DNA of 21,264 nucleotides, taken from positions 1 to 21,264 of the forward strand of contig CALBPX010000131.1 of assembly GCA_937899055.1 (NCBI GenBank), given 5' to 3'. A program made the translations under genes and the position numbers. The DNA comes from an uncultured Bacteroidales bacterium (lineage in GTDB: Bacteria; Bacteroidota; Bacteroidia; Bacteroidales; UBA932). The stretch's first letter is position 1; the number at the start of each line of letters is the position of its first letter. A model generated the notes under the pieces. The model ran no database searches, had not been told where the DNA came from, and worked only from the letters and a program-made list of their open reading frames with translations. Positions 1 through 8,616 of the stretch are shown here, in pieces.

Positions 1-1541
1 AGCTCGAAGAAGTAAAAGCCTTGATTTCCCTTAGGGAAAAGGCGCGTCTGGGCGGCGGTCAGAAGAGAATCGACTCCCAGCACGAAAAAGGAAAATATAC
101 TGCCAGAGAGAGAATTGCCATGTTGCTGGACCAGGGCAGCTTTGAGGAATTTGACATGTTCGTAACCCACCGCTGTACCAACTTCGGAATGGAGAAGAAC
201 CACATCCTCGGCGATGGTGTAGTAACCGGATACGGAACAATCGGCGGCAGACTGGTTTATGTCTTTGCCCAAGATTTTACCGTGTTGGGAGGCTCTCTAA
301 GCGAAACCTTTGCACAGAAGATTTGCAAGGTAATGGATATAGCCATGAAGGTGGGAGCTCCGGTAATCGGAATCAACGACTCCGGCGGAGCACGTATCCA
401 GGAAGGTGTAAATGCACTTGCAGGCTATACCGAAATCTTCCAGAGGAACATTCTTGCCAGTGGCGTAATTCCTCAGATTTCAGCTATTTTCGGTCCTTGT
501 GCAGGCGGTGCCGTTTATTCTCCTGCCCTTACGGACTTCAACATCATGGCCAAGGGAAGCTACATGTTCCTGACCGGTCCTAAGGTTGTAAAGAGCGTGC
601 TCGGCGAAGATGTAACCCAGGAAACCCTCGGAGGTGCAAGCGTACACGCAAGCAAGAGCGGTGTTGCACACTTTGCAGTTGACAATGAAGAAATAGGTAT
701 CCAGACCATAAAGGAACTGCTTTCATACCTTCCTCAGAATAATCTGGAGAAGACCCCTGTTGTTCCCACAAACGACCCCGTCAACCGTATGGACGACATC
801 CTCAACGAGATTATTCCGGACAACCCCAACAAGCCTTACAACATGTACGAGGTCATCAAGCATATCGTTGACGACGGCAAGTTCCTGGAAGTCCACAAAG
901 ACTATGCAAAGAGCCTCATAGTAGGTTTTGCAAGGTTCGACGGCATAACCGTAGGTATCGTAGCCAACCAGCCTTCTGTACTGGCCGGCGTATTGGACAG
1001 CAACTCCAGCCGCAAGGGAGCAAGGTTCGTTCGTTTCTGCGATGCCTTCAACATTCCTATCCTCACCCTTGAGGATGTGCCCGGCTTCCTCCCCGGAACC
1101 CAGCAGGAATACAACGGTATCATCCTCCACGGAGCAAAGCTCCTGTACGCATTCGGAGAAGCTACCGTTCCAAAGATTACAGTTGTTCTCAGAAAGGCAT
1201 ACGGCGGTGCATACTGCGTAATGAGTTCAAAGCACCTGCGCGGAGACATCAACTATGCATGGCCTAACGCAGAAATTGCCGTAATGGGTCCGAGCGGAGC
1301 CATTGAGATTCTCTACGGAAAGGAAATGAAAGAGGCCCAGGATGTAGAAGCCTTCAAGGCAGAAAAGGAAAAGGAATACAGAGATGCATTTGCAAATCCT
1401 TACAATGCAGCCAAGTATGGCTATATAGACGATGTAATTGAGCCTCGTAACACCCGCTTCAGAGTAATCCGCGCCCTCCATCAGTTGGAGAACAAGAGAC
1501 TCACCAACCCTGCAAAGAAACACGATAACCTTCCACTCTAA
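1..1541 (+). CDS. mmdA: Methylmalonyl-CoA decarboxylase alpha (carboxyltransferase) subunit, 5' end cut by window edge
   Basis: Biotin-dependent carboxyltransferase that moves the carboxyl group of (S)-methylmalonyl-CoA to the biotin carrier, the first step of the Na+-exporting decarboxylase. The frame is open to the left edge (codons from base 3 read LEEVKALISLREKAR), so the TTG at 21 is not the start; probably only a few residues are missing. Counting the TTG codon as residue 1, the N-terminal half has the acyl-CoA pocket motifs SGGARIQEG (121-129) and GPCAGGAVYSP (158-168). The C-terminal half has EDVPGFLPGTQQE (351-363) and the glycine-rich GGAY (395-398). The size of about 510 residues fits the family. 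Propionyl-CoA carboxylase beta looks similar, but the OadG, separate biotin carrier and OadB genes directly downstream mark a decarboxylase pump. It is the first visible gene of a four-gene operon; the next start lies 11 bases on. Confidence 0.93.
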   Translation, partial: LEEVKALISLREKARLGGGQKRIDSQHEKGKYTARERIAMLLDQGSFEEFDMFVTHRCTNFGMEKNHILGDGVVTGYGTIGGRLVYVFAQDFTVLGGSLSETFAQKICKVMDIAMKVGAPVIGINDSGGARIQEGVNALAGYTEIFQRNILASGVIPQISAIFGPCAGGAVYSPALTDFNIMAKGSYMFLTGPKVVKSVLGEDVTQETLGGASVHASKSGVAHFAVDNEEIGIQTIKELLSYLPQNNLEKTPVVPTNDPVNRMDDILNEIIPDNPNKPYNMYEVIKHIVDDGKFLEVHKDYAKSLIVGFARFDGITVGIVANQPSVLAGVLDSNSSRKGARFVRFCDAFNIPILTLEDVPGFLPGTQQEYNGIILHGAKLLYAFGEATVPKITVVLRKAYGGAYCVMSSKHLRGDINYAWPNAEIAVMGPSGAIEILYGKEMKEAQDVEAFKAEKEKEYRDAFANPYNAAKYGYIDDVIEPRNTRFRVIRALHQLENKRLTNPAKKHDNLPL

Positions 1542-1552
1542 AAGCCGGAAAG

Positions 1553-2539
1553 ATGAAGAAGATATTATCAATATTCACTTTAGCGCTTGTACTCCTTTCG
1601 GCCGGCAAAGTCTTAGGTCAGAGCCCTGTAGATATCCGTATAAACGAAGTCCAGAGGGAAAATCTGACGGGAGCCGTTGACGAACATGGAAACAGGTGCG
1701 GCTGGGTGGAACTGTTCAACACCGCCTTCGGTATGGTGGATGTGGCCGGTTTCTACATCACTGACAATCAGGCCAACCCCACCAAGTTCATGATACCCAA
1801 GGGGAACACTGCCACGCAGATTCCTCTGAGGAAATATTTTGTCCTTTACGCAGACGGAGACCTTACAGCAGGACCTTTCCACATGTTCAGCCTCAATGGG
1901 GTAAATTCTCTTTACCTCTATTCCACTGACGGCAAAACTCTTTTGGACGAGATTAACATCCCTAACGACCTACCTGCCGACAAATCTTTCGGAAGGGTTT
2001 ATGACGGCCGGGGCCAGCACGAACCGCTCAACTGGAGCAAGCAGTCTTACAGGAAAAACCACGAAGACGGCCTGATTGACAGCAAAGGCGGATTTGACAT
2101 ACTGTCTTACCCTACCCCAGGTCAGACCAACACTACTGAGGCCGTTGAAACCAAATCTGAAAAGATGGCAAAGCAGGACCGCTACGGCGGCATTCTGGCT
2201 CTGATAGCAATGAGCGTTGTATTCCTCTGCCTGATAATCCTTTACCTCTGCTTCAGGACAATAGGAAAGAGGTCTATGAGAAAGGCCGAGGAAGAAAAGA
2301 AAGCCAAGGCAGCTCCGGCCATGTCCGCCGCTCCCCCAGCCAAGGCATCCGGCACTGGTTCTTCTGAAATAAACGAAGAAATCATTGCCGCCATTGCCAT
2401 TGCATGCCATCTTTACCAGAACGGCGTGGACAATACCGTTCACGATGTTGAAAGCAATGTTATTACCTTCAACAAGGACCTTCTGCGCAATTCACCTTGG
2501 GGCGCAAGAAGCCTTACATTAAAACAAGATCCCAGATAA
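1553..2539 (+). CDS. Lamin-tail domain / OadG-family sodium-pump decarboxylase small subunit
   Basis: Predicted small membrane subunit (OadG/MmdD type) that would hold the decarboxylase complex together at the inner membrane. The 328-residue protein has four parts: a signal peptide (1 to about 22, MKKI then a hydrophobic stretch ending VLG-Q); an extracytoplasmic lamin-tail-like beta domain (about 25-190, with INEVQ, GWVELFN, DVAGFYITDN and a closing SYPTPGQTN); one membrane helix (about 212-234); and a charged Ala/Pro-rich cytoplasmic arm ending in the OadG-like EEIIAAIAIACHLY (275-288) and a WGARS tail. Ordinary OadG proteins are about 80-120 residues and lack the outside domain. From memory this longer form is found in other Bacteroidales, but I know of no assigned role for the domain. 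It sits between the alpha and biotin-carrier genes, which supports the subunit call. Confidence 0.85.
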   Translation: MKKILSIFTLALVLLSAGKVLGQSPVDIRINEVQRENLTGAVDEHGNRCGWVELFNTAFGMVDVAGFYITDNQANPTKFMIPKGNTATQIPLRKYFVLYADGDLTAGPFHMFSLNGVNSLYLYSTDGKTLLDEINIPNDLPADKSFGRVYDGRGQHEPLNWSKQSYRKNHEDGLIDSKGGFDILSYPTPGQTNTTEAVETKSEKMAKQDRYGGILALIAMSVVFLCLIILYLCFRTIGKRSMRKAEEEKKAKAAPAMSAAPPAKASGTGSSEINEEIIAAIAIACHLYQNGVDNTVHDVESNVITFNKDLLRNSPWGARSLTLKQDPR

Positions 2540-2566
2540 ATCAACCAATAGATTAACATTACAATT

Positions 2567-2938
2567 ATGAAAGAATATAAAATCAAAGTCAACGGCAACG
2601 AGTATAAAGTTGAAATAGAAGAAGTTGGCGGAACTATCACTAATGTAAGCGCAGCCCCTGTTCAGGCTGCCGCCCCTACTGCAGCTCCTAAGGCAGCTGC
2701 TCCCAGCGCACCTGCAGCAGCAGGCGGAGTAAAGGTTACCTCTCCGCTTCCCGGAGTTATTCTGGATGTTGCAGTAAAGGAAGGCGATTCTGTAAAGAAA
2801 GGCGACAAGGTTATTGTCCTTGAGGCCATGAAGATGGAAAACGTAATTGAGGCAACGGCAGACGGAATCGTAAAGGAAATCAAGGTTAAGAAGACAGACT
2901 CCGTATTGGAGGGCGATGTTCTTGTAGTTATCGGATAA
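2567..2938 (+). CDS. mmdC: Biotin carboxyl carrier subunit of methylmalonyl-CoA decarboxylase
   Basis: Small mobile carrier that ferries the carboxyl group from the alpha subunit to the membrane beta subunit. The 123 residues divide into a short N-terminal beta region (1-25), a flexible Ala/Pro linker (about 29-53) and a biotinyl domain (55-123). The biotin site is the classic EAMKMEN at 86-92, with K89 as the modified lysine. Length and domain order match gamma subunits of decarboxylase pumps rather than acetyl-CoA carboxylase BCCP, which is longer. The start ATG has an AT-rich leader without a Shine-Dalgarno site, as is usual in this phylum. The gene lies 27 bases after the OadG gene and 10 before the beta-subunit gene. 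Confidence 0.95.
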   Translation: MKEYKIKVNGNEYKVEIEEVGGTITNVSAAPVQAAAPTAAPKAAAPSAPAAAGGVKVTSPLPGVILDVAVKEGDSVKKGDKVIVLEAMKMENVIEATADGIVKEIKVKKTDSVLEGDVLVVIG

Positions 2939-2948
2939 TCAGTAGATT

Positions 2949-4100
2949 ATGATTTTAAAATCCAATATCGCTGAGAATCTTTACCAGTTTTTCAACTACA
3001 CTGGTTTTGCAAATGTGACCTTTGGCCACATTGTGATGATTCTCATCGGACTTCTGTTCATATACCTTGCTATCAAGAAGGAATGGGAGCCGCTTCTTCT
3101 GATTCCTATCGGATTCGGTATGATAATCGGCAACATTCCTCTCTTCCCCGGTATGCAGGTAGGTATATATGAAGACGGATCGGTTCTGAACATCCTCTAT
3201 CAGGGAGTAAGAAGAGGTTTCTACCCTCCGCTGATCTTCCTCGGAATTGGAGCTATGACAGACTTTTCCGCCCTCATTTCCAACCCCAAACTCCTTCTTG
3301 TAGGCGCTGCCGCACAGTTCGGCATCTTTGCCGCATACGCCGGAGCACTTGCGCTCGGGTTCACTCCGGCTGAGGCCGGAGCCATAGGAATCATCGGCGG
3401 TGCAGACGGCCCTACAGCCATCTTCCTTTCCGGTAAACTTGCTCCGGATCTGATTGGTGCAATTTCCGTATCGGCCTACTCTTACATGGCTCTTGTACCT
3501 GTAATCCAGCCTCCTATCATGAGACTGCTTACCACCAAGAAGGAAAGGCTTATAAGAATGCAACCTCCCAGAGCCGTCAGCCAGCAGGAAAAGATAGTCT
3601 TCCCTATCGTAGGCTTCCTCATCACAGCGTTCATAGTTCCTTCCGGCATTCCTCTGCTGGGTATGCTCTTCTTCGGTAACCTGCTCAAAGAAAGCGGAGT
3701 AACCAGAAGGCTCGCCGAAACCGCAAGAGGTCCGCTGAACGATATCGTGGTCATCCTCATAGGTGTTACCGTAGGTTGCTCAACTCAGGCAGATAAATTC
3801 CTTCAGGGCAAATCCATTATGATATTCGCCCTAGGTGCAGCTTCTTTCATAGTTGCAACATTTGCCGGAGTTCTGTTCTGCAAGGTACTCAACCTCTTCC
3901 TCAAAGACGGCAAGAAGCTGAACCCGCTAATCGGAAACGCTGGTGTTTCCGCCGTTCCAGACTCGGCCAGAGTATCCTATGTACAGGGTCTCAAGTACGA
4001 TCCTACCAACTTCCTCCTTATGCACGCCATGGGACCTAATGTAGCCGGCGTTATCGGAAGTGCAGTTGCCGCAGGTATCCTTCTGGGCTTCCTGAGCTAG
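2949..4100 (+). CDS. mmdB: Na+-translocating methylmalonyl-CoA decarboxylase beta subunit (OadB/GcdB family)
   Basis: Integral membrane subunit that decarboxylates carboxybiotin and exports Na+. The 383 residues are strongly hydrophobic with many helices. Motifs include GGADGPT (150-156), AYSYM (176-180), NPLIGNAGVSAVPDSARV (325-342) and MGPNVAGVIG (361-370). By motif alignment, the residues reported as functionally important in Klebsiella OadB (D203, Y229, N373, G377, S382, R389) correspond to D153, Y179, N325, G329, S334 and R341 here, so an active Na+ pump is expected. The alignment is by eye; the residue roles are family knowledge. OadB, GcdB and MmdB cannot be told apart from the sequence alone; the substrate is inferred from mmdA and the phylum. 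Last gene of its operon, followed by a terminator 20 bases downstream. Confidence 0.95.
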   Translation: MILKSNIAENLYQFFNYTGFANVTFGHIVMILIGLLFIYLAIKKEWEPLLLIPIGFGMIIGNIPLFPGMQVGIYEDGSVLNILYQGVRRGFYPPLIFLGIGAMTDFSALISNPKLLLVGAAAQFGIFAAYAGALALGFTPAEAGAIGIIGGADGPTAIFLSGKLAPDLIGAISVSAYSYMALVPVIQPPIMRLLTTKKERLIRMQPPRAVSQQEKIVFPIVGFLITAFIVPSGIPLLGMLFFGNLLKESGVTRRLAETARGPLNDIVVILIGVTVGCSTQADKFLQGKSIMIFALGAASFIVATFAGVLFCKVLNLFLKDGKKLNPLIGNAGVSAVPDSARVSYVQGLKYDPTNFLLMHAMGPNVAGVIGSAVAAGILLGFLS

Positions 4101-4119
4101 AAGACCTGGACATATATGT

Positions 4120-4152
4120 AAAAGAAGCCGATCCGTTGGGTCGGCTTCTTTT
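4120..4152 (+). terminator. Rho-independent terminator of the decarboxylase operon
   Basis: A perfect 12-base-pair inverted repeat: AAAAGAAGCCGA (4120-4131), a 9-base loop, then TCGGCTTCTTTT (4141-4152). The stem core is GC-rich and the descending arm ends in a T run. It lies 20 bases after the beta-subunit stop and separates the decarboxylase operon from the V-ATPase operon. Confidence 0.92.
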
Positions 4153-4199
4153 CATGAAAATCATCCGAATATTGTTGGGTTGAATTTACGTTTTTGCAC

Positions 4200-4230
4200 T
4201 TCGCTTTTTGCTTAATTATATCTATATTTG
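4200..4230 (+). promoter_or_regulatory. Likely promoter of the V-ATPase operon
   Basis: TATATTTG at 4223-4230 matches the Bacteroidota -7 consensus TAnnTTTG exactly. A partial -33 box (TTCG, three of four bases of TTTG) lies at 4200-4203, giving a 19-base spacer. The ATG of the E subunit follows 39 bases after the -7 box through an A-rich leader with no Shine-Dalgarno site. The position just after a terminator supports a new transcription unit. Confidence 0.6.
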
Positions 4231-4269
4231 TGGGCTTAAGAAAATCAAAATTAAAATAAGATACTTTAT

Positions 4270-4881
4270 ATGCAGGATAAATTGCAACAACTCACAGAAA
4301 AGCTCTATAACGAGGGGCTTGAGAAGGGTAAGCAGGAAGCCCAGAAAATGCTGGAAGACGCTAAGACAGAGTCTGAAAGGATAATCGCTGAGGCAAAACA
4401 GAAAAGCAGCGAAATGATAGCCGCCGCTGAAAAAGAAGCCCTGCAGCTCAGGGAAAAGGCAGAAGGTGATATTCAAACTGCTTCCCGTCAGGCACTTAGC
4501 CAAATCAAGCAGGATATTGAACAAGCTGTCAGGATGAAGGCTGTAGAAGCTCCTGTAAAGGAAGCCCTGTCGGCCAAGGAATTCATGCAGTCTGTCATCA
4601 AGACCGTTGCAGGAGCGTTCAATCCGGACAAAGACGCAGTATCGCTGGATCTCATCCTTCCTCAGGCAATGAAAGAAGATATGAACAGTTTCATTGAAGG
4701 TGAACTGGCTTCAGCTTTTGGCAAAGGATTGGATGTATCTTTTACCAAAGACATATCCAACGGCTTTAAAATCAGCCGTAAAGGAAGCGGTTACTTCATT
4801 GACTTTTCAGAGGATTCCTTCAACAGGATAATCTCCGAGTACATTAGACCCAAGACCAGAAAACTGATTTTCGGTGAATAA
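4270..4881 (+). CDS. atpE: V-type ATPase subunit E (peripheral stalk)
   Basis: Peripheral-stalk subunit that would tie the A/B head to the membrane subunit I. The 203 residues begin with a long charged helix (about 5-105) rich in Glu, Lys and Ala with few prolines, typical of the stalk coiled coil, followed by a globular C-terminal domain (about 110-203). Length matches bacterial V-type E subunits. The call also rests on position as the first gene of the V-ATPase operon. The usual helical partner (G or H subunit) is not encoded in this operon. The stop overlaps the GTG start of the next gene by 8 bases. Confidence 0.85.
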   Translation: MQDKLQQLTEKLYNEGLEKGKQEAQKMLEDAKTESERIIAEAKQKSSEMIAAAEKEALQLREKAEGDIQTASRQALSQIKQDIEQAVRMKAVEAPVKEALSAKEFMQSVIKTVAGAFNPDKDAVSLDLILPQAMKEDMNSFIEGELASAFGKGLDVSFTKDISNGFKISRKGSGYFIDFSEDSFNRIISEYIRPKTRKLIFGE

Positions 4882-5551
4882 TTATCACTACATAATAGCG
4901 TCTCTTCCGGTTCTCAGCAAAGGAACGGAAGACAAAGCCCTTGACCTTAAAAAGGTTAAGGAAGATATTAAGTCTCAGTGCTCAGAAAAGGATGTAGGCA
5001 CAATAGACTTCTTCTGCCGGATAATGGACGGAACTCCTTTGGACAAGGCCTTCTTTGAGCAGGCAGACCGTTCCTCCAGCCGTCTGACAAGGCTTTACTC
5101 AAAACTTGAGAGGCAGATCCGGAACATGATGGTTTCTTCTGCCGCCCAAAGGCTGTTTGCTCCGGAAAAGGCAGAGGAACTTATTGCAAGGTACAGCATT
5201 GACATTCAGTCCGACCCCTACGGCGATTACTATGAGCCCACGGACACGGAAGCCAATCTTTCACATTCTGATGTCCAGGCACTTGCAGCCATATTTACAG
5301 ACGATAACATAGTATCCAAAGAAAAGCGTCTGGACGATTTCAAGTGGGAGAAGATAAATGAATTTACAACTCTGGATTTCTTTGACATAGACTGTATTCT
5401 GGCATTTTTGGCCAAAGGTCACATGGTTGATCGGTGGCTCAGGCTCGATGCCGAAAAAGGAAAGCATCTTTTCAGAAAGCTTGTCGGAGAAGTCAGGGGA
5501 ACTTTTGATAAAAACAAATTGATATATACCATTGATGAAAACAACGGGTAA
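4874..5551 (+). CDS. DUF2764 family protein, V-ATPase operon
   Basis: Uncharacterised protein of 225 residues that sits between the E and A genes, as in V-ATPase operons of other Bacteroidota and chlamydiae (for example CT309 in Chlamydia trachomatis, from memory). The N-terminus YHYIIASLPVL is the family's most recognisable stretch. The rest is mostly helical and charged, with no signal peptide, membrane helix or nucleotide-binding motif. The start is GTG at 4874, overlapping the E stop by 8 bases; its end overlaps subunit A by 17 bases, so translation is probably coupled. No gene for the connector subunit C is present, so this protein may take that place between the rotor stalk and the K ring. 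That is inference from position and absence, not from visible homology. Confidence 0.8.
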   Translation: MNNYHYIIASLPVLSKGTEDKALDLKKVKEDIKSQCSEKDVGTIDFFCRIMDGTPLDKAFFEQADRSSSRLTRLYSKLERQIRNMMVSSAAQRLFAPEKAEELIARYSIDIQSDPYGDYYEPTDTEANLSHSDVQALAAIFTDDNIVSKEKRLDDFKWEKINEFTTLDFFDIDCILAFLAKGHMVDRWLRLDAEKGKHLFRKLVGEVRGTFDKNKLIYTIDENNG

Positions 5552-7286
5552 AGTAACCGGTATAGTTTCCAACCTCGTGACCGTGGAGGTTGACGGGCCT
5601 GTGGCACAGAACGAACTGTGCTACATAGACCTGGATGGCATAAGGCTCATGGCCGAAGTCATTAAAGTTAACGGCAACAGCGCATCCGTTCAGGTTTACG
5701 AATCCACTCGTGGCCTGAAGGTGGGGTGCAATGTGGAATTTGAAGGCAGGATGCTTGAAGTAACACTCGGACCTGGCCTTCTTTCAAGCAATTACGATGG
5801 CCTTCAGGACAATCTGGCAACAATGCAGGAGGTATTCCTCAAACGAGGAGAATACACTCCGGCCCTGGACGCCAGTGCAAAATGGGAGTTCACCCCTATT
5901 GCAAAGGTCGGCGACAAAGTAGTTGCAGCCGACTGGCTGGGCCAGGTTATGGAAAGCTGGCTGATTCACAAGATTATGGTACCTTTCTCCTTTGCAGGAA
6001 CTTATACCGTCAAGGATATTGTTCCTTCGGGCAGTTATACCATAAACGATACCATAGCCGTGCTTACGGATGCCAAAGGCTCAGAGTTTAAAGTTACCAT
6101 GCAGCAGAAATGGCCGGTAAAGGTAGCCATAGGCGGATATAAAGAAAAGCCGCGTCCTTACAGGATTATGGAAACCGGAGTTCGAGCAATTGATACCTTC
6201 AACCCTATTGCTGAGGGTGGAACAGGCTTTATACCAGGGCCTTTCGGATGTGGTAAAACTGTAATCCAGCACGCAATAGCCAAGCAGGCCGAAGCCGATG
6301 TCATCATTATGGCAGCCTGCGGCGAACGTGCAAACGAGGTTGTGGAAATCTTCAAGGAGTTTCCGGAACTTATAGACTCCAGAACAGGCAGAAAGCTCAT
6401 AGAAAGGACAACCATCATCTGCAACACATCCAACATGCCGGTTGCGGCCCGTGAGGCATCTGTTTATACGGCAATGACCATTGGTGAATACTACAGGGCC
6501 ATGGGTCTGAAGGTATTGCTGCTGGCCGATTCCACATCTAGATGGGCACAGGCCTTGCGTGAGATGAGTAACCGTATGGAGGAACTTCCGGGAGCAGACG
6601 CCTTCCCTGTTGACCTTTCATCTATCATCTCAAACTTCTATTCAAGGGCCGGAATAGTCATCCTGAACAACGGCCAGACCGGTTCTGTAACCTTCCTGGG
6701 TACTGTATCCCCTGCCGGAGGAAACCTCAAGGAGCCGGTAACCGAGAGTACCAAAAAGTGCGCAAGATGCTTCTACGCCCTCAGCCAGAACCGCGCCGAC
6801 AGTAAGCGCTATCCGGCCATAGATCCTATAGACTCCTACTCCAAGTATCTGGAATATCCGGAAATGGAAGAGTTCTTCAACGAAAAGATGGAGAAAGGAT
6901 GGGTTGACAAAGTTCTTGCAGCAAAAAACATAACTCTCAGAGGTAAAGAGGCTTACGACCAAATTAACATCCTCGGCGATGACGGTGTTCCTATGGAATA
7001 CCATCTGCGCTACTGGAAGAGTGAACTTGTAGATTTCATCCTCCTGCAGCAGGATGCGTTTGACGATGTGGACTGCCAGACTCCTCTGGAAAGGCAGGAA
7101 TATATGCTGAACCTGGTTCTGGATGTCTGCAACAGGGAATATAGGTTTGAAAGGTTCGAAAAATGCGTTTCCTTCTTCAAGAACCTGATAAACATAATGA
7201 GACAGATGAACTTCTCGCAGTACAAGAGCGAGCAGTTCTATAAATATCAACAGCAACTTCTTAATACCGTAGAAAATGCCCTCTAA
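5535..7286 (+). CDS. atpA: V-type ATPase catalytic subunit A
   Basis: Catalytic subunit of the hexameric head; hydrolyses or makes ATP at the A/B interfaces. With the ATG at 5535 it has 583 residues, the normal size. The alternative TTG one codon upstream is less likely, because the ATG gives the usual MKTTGKVTGIV beginning. Visible features are the N-terminal beta barrel (1-70), the bulge domain (about 110-190), Walker A GPFGCGKT (235-242), GER (263-265), the Walker-B-like hydrophobic strand LKVLLLADSTSRWA (325-338) and a helical C-terminus. All catalytic motifs are intact. It overlaps DUF2764 upstream by 17 bases and subunit B downstream by 11. Confidence 0.97.
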   Translation: MKTTGKVTGIVSNLVTVEVDGPVAQNELCYIDLDGIRLMAEVIKVNGNSASVQVYESTRGLKVGCNVEFEGRMLEVTLGPGLLSSNYDGLQDNLATMQEVFLKRGEYTPALDASAKWEFTPIAKVGDKVVAADWLGQVMESWLIHKIMVPFSFAGTYTVKDIVPSGSYTINDTIAVLTDAKGSEFKVTMQQKWPVKVAIGGYKEKPRPYRIMETGVRAIDTFNPIAEGGTGFIPGPFGCGKTVIQHAIAKQAEADVIIMAACGERANEVVEIFKEFPELIDSRTGRKLIERTTIICNTSNMPVAAREASVYTAMTIGEYYRAMGLKVLLLADSTSRWAQALREMSNRMEELPGADAFPVDLSSIISNFYSRAGIVILNNGQTGSVTFLGTVSPAGGNLKEPVTESTKKCARCFYALSQNRADSKRYPAIDPIDSYSKYLEYPEMEEFFNEKMEKGWVDKVLAAKNITLRGKEAYDQINILGDDGVPMEYHLRYWKSELVDFILLQQDAFDDVDCQTPLERQEYMLNLVLDVCNREYRFERFEKCVSFFKNLINIMRQMNFSQYKSEQFYKYQQQLLNTVENAL

Positions 7287-8595
7287 CGTTTTTCAAAGAA
7301 TATACACTAAGTTGGAAGCTATTACAAAGGCAACTGTAACCCTCAGGGCCACAGGAGTATCCAACGACGAACTGGCCAGGGTGGCCGGCAGGCTCGCTCA
7401 GGTTGTTAAAATAAAGAAGGATCTGGTTACGCTTCAGGTGTTCGCCGGAACCGAGGGCATACCTACGAATGCTCAGGTTGAATTCTTCGGCGAACCGCCG
7501 GCACTCAATGTAGGAGAGCAGCTAAGCGGAAGGTTCCTCAACGCATACGGCGAGCCAATAGACGGCGGCCCTATGATTGAGGGAGAAAGAAGATATATCG
7601 GAGGCCCCAGCGTTAACCCTTACAAGAGAAAGCAGCCCAGCGAACTGATTCCTACCGGAATTGCAGGCATAGACCTCAACAACACACTGGTTTCTGGCCA
7701 GAAGATTCCGTTCTTTGCAGATCCGGACCAGCCTTACAACCAGGTTATGGCAGACGTTGCCCTCAGAGCCGATGTAGATAAGATCATCCTCGGCGGAATG
7801 GGTCTTTCCAACGACGACTACCTGTATTTCCGTCAGAAATTTGAGGAAGCAGGAGCCCTGGACAAGATAATTTGCTTCATAAACACCACCGAACAGCCTC
7901 CTGTAGAGCGTCTTCTGATTCCGGACATGGCTCTTACGGCAGCGGAATACTTTGCAGTTGACAAGAACGAAAAGGTACTGGTACTGCTCACGGACATGAC
8001 GCTTTATGCAGATGCCTTGAGTATAGTTTCCAACCGTATGGACCAGATTCCGTCCAAGGACAGTATGCCTGGTTCGCTGTATTCGGACCTTGCTAAAATC
8101 TACGAGAAAGCTGTTCAGCTTCCAGACGGCGGATCCATTACCATCATAGCCGTTACCACGCTCAACGACGGCGACATCACTCACGCCATTCCGGACAACA
8201 CCGGATATATTACGGAAGGCCAGCTCTACCTGAGAAAGGATACCGATACCGGAAAGATCATTGTTGACCCGTTCCGCAGCCTGAGCCGTCTGAAACAGCT
8301 GGTTATCAACAAAAAGACCAGAGAAGATCACAGCCAGGTCATGAACACCGGAGTAAGGCTTTATGCCGATGCCGCCAATGCCAAGACCAAACTCGAGAAC
8401 GGATTTGACCTTTCCGACTACGACATGCGCTGCCTGGAATATGCCAAGGAATATTCTACACGCTTGCTCGCAATAGATGTAAACATCAAGATAGACGAGA
8501 TGCTCGACACCGGCTGGATGCTCTTCAAGAAGTATTTCAAACCGGAAGAACTTGGTATCAAACAAGTATTCGTAGATAAGTACTGGAACAGATAA
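7276..8595 (+). CDS. atpB: V-type ATPase regulatory subunit B
   Basis: Non-catalytic partner of subunit A in the head. It has 439 residues, slightly short of the 455-470 common elsewhere, with no sign of a break. At the place of the Walker A loop it has SGQKIPFFADPDQPYN (140-155), the degenerate form expected for B. SLSRL at 335-339 fits the arginine-finger segment, R338 being the likely residue. The C-terminal helical domain is complete (to KYWNR). It starts inside the last codons of subunit A (11-base overlap) and is followed by the D gene after 21 bases. Confidence 0.97.
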   Translation: MPSNVFQRIYTKLEAITKATVTLRATGVSNDELARVAGRLAQVVKIKKDLVTLQVFAGTEGIPTNAQVEFFGEPPALNVGEQLSGRFLNAYGEPIDGGPMIEGERRYIGGPSVNPYKRKQPSELIPTGIAGIDLNNTLVSGQKIPFFADPDQPYNQVMADVALRADVDKIILGGMGLSNDDYLYFRQKFEEAGALDKIICFINTTEQPPVERLLIPDMALTAAEYFAVDKNEKVLVLLTDMTLYADALSIVSNRMDQIPSKDSMPGSLYSDLAKIYEKAVQLPDGGSITIIAVTTLNDGDITHAIPDNTGYITEGQLYLRKDTDTGKIIVDPFRSLSRLKQLVINKKTREDHSQVMNTGVRLYADAANAKTKLENGFDLSDYDMRCLEYAKEYSTRLLAIDVNIKIDEMLDTGWMLFKKYFKPEELGIKQVFVDKYWNR

Positions 8596-8616
8596 CGCTT
8601 TGTCTAAAAGACAGTT

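Noticed and set aside
21..23. TTG as the start codon of mmdA
   Set aside because: The same frame is open back to base 3 and gives the family-like LEEVKALISLREKAR, so the gene simply enters from the left edge.
1..1541. Propionyl-CoA carboxylase beta subunit as the identity of the first gene
   Set aside because: The sequence family is shared, but the adjacent OadG, separate biotin carrier and OadB genes identify a decarboxylase pump.
5532..5534. TTG as the start of V-ATPase subunit A
   Set aside because: The ATG at 5535 directly after it gives the normal N-terminus; the extra codon has no support.
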